Below are positions 63,844 to 64,000 of a stretch of 64,000 bases of DNA, piece by piece. The stretch covers positions 335,090-399,089 of the forward strand of contig NW_003546255.1 in assembly GCF_000090795.2 (NCBI RefSeq), in the 5' to 3' direction. The first letter of the stretch is position 1; the number at the start of each line of letters is the position of its first letter. Under the pieces are notes generated by a model. That model did not search any database. It was not told the DNA's origin and saw only the letters and a list, made by a program, of their open reading frames with translations. The DNA comes from Amphimedon queenslandica (Eukaryota > Porifera > Demospongiae > Haplosclerida > Niphatidae). A program made the position numbers and the translations under genes.

Positions 63844-64000
63844 ATGGACTCAACAAGAACACCTTTCATAAACTAGGTTTTGAGTAGTGTAGTTGATTTT
63901 CATTTGTTTTGGTCAATTTTGTAGTTCAGTTGTTTTTTTTAAAAAGAAATTGTTTCAAAAACATTTATGACTAATAACTGTTGCTGAAAGTACATACATG

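Overview
This window is animal nuclear DNA, most likely from a demosponge resembling Amphimedon. Genes are dense, introns are short (often 45-100 bp) and GT-AG, with two convincing GC-AG exceptions. The protein content is metazoan (receptor tyrosine kinase, TRAF, TRIM, death domain, class I PI3K, ATP7), and the last gene carries the spongin/short-chain-collagen C-terminal domain typical of sponges. The species is an inference. No prokaryotic, viral, CRISPR, rRNA or tRNA locus was seen. Exon coordinates come from reading splice sites by eye and checking that phases agree across every junction.

Layout. 1-13 kb: 3' end of an unidentified gene (+), an STMP1-like mitochondrial microprotein (-), a TRAF-type RING ligase (+), ASCC1 (-), a 22-exon ATP7 copper pump (+) and the transporter SLC10A7 (+). 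13-22 kb: an SRCR-Frizzled-TM receptor tyrosine kinase (-), mitochondrial ribosomal protein S15 (+) and an orphan FN3 receptor (-). 22-30 kb: a DMTF1-like Myb factor, a duplicated nucleotidyltransferase-fold protein and a TRIM-filamin ligase (all +). 29.6-33.5 kb has no convincing coding gene but holds duplicated conserved blocks and splice signals for a minus-strand transcript, possibly non-coding. 33.5-47.5 kb: a SEFIR/TIR-like plus death-domain adaptor, bubblegum-type acyl-CoA synthetase, a DEDDh exonuclease (all +) and a small secreted cysteine-rich protein (-). 47.5-54.4 kb: two 31-bp minisatellites, an 890-bp tandem duplication, and a poorly resolved minus-strand gene behind an elaborate promoter. 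54.6-61.9 kb: class I PI3K p110 in 21 exons (-). 62.8-63.8 kb: a secreted short-chain-collagen-like protein (+).

Genes are packed head-to-head or tail-to-tail. Start codons of divergent pairs lie 55-232 bp apart, and stop codons of convergent pairs 59-172 bp apart. Shared promoters carry E-boxes (CACGTG) or NRF1 palindromes, and many starts sit in an AAAATGGC context. Introns hold several transposon-like inverted repeats and a superfamily of tandem repeats of about 175-186 bp found in introns of at least seven genes. Several genes fit signalling and innate sensing (TRAF, RTK, TRIM, SEFIR-death, PI3K). Others are housekeeping genes (ASCC1, MRPS15, ATP7, SLC10A7, ACSBG). The cluster does not look like one pathway.
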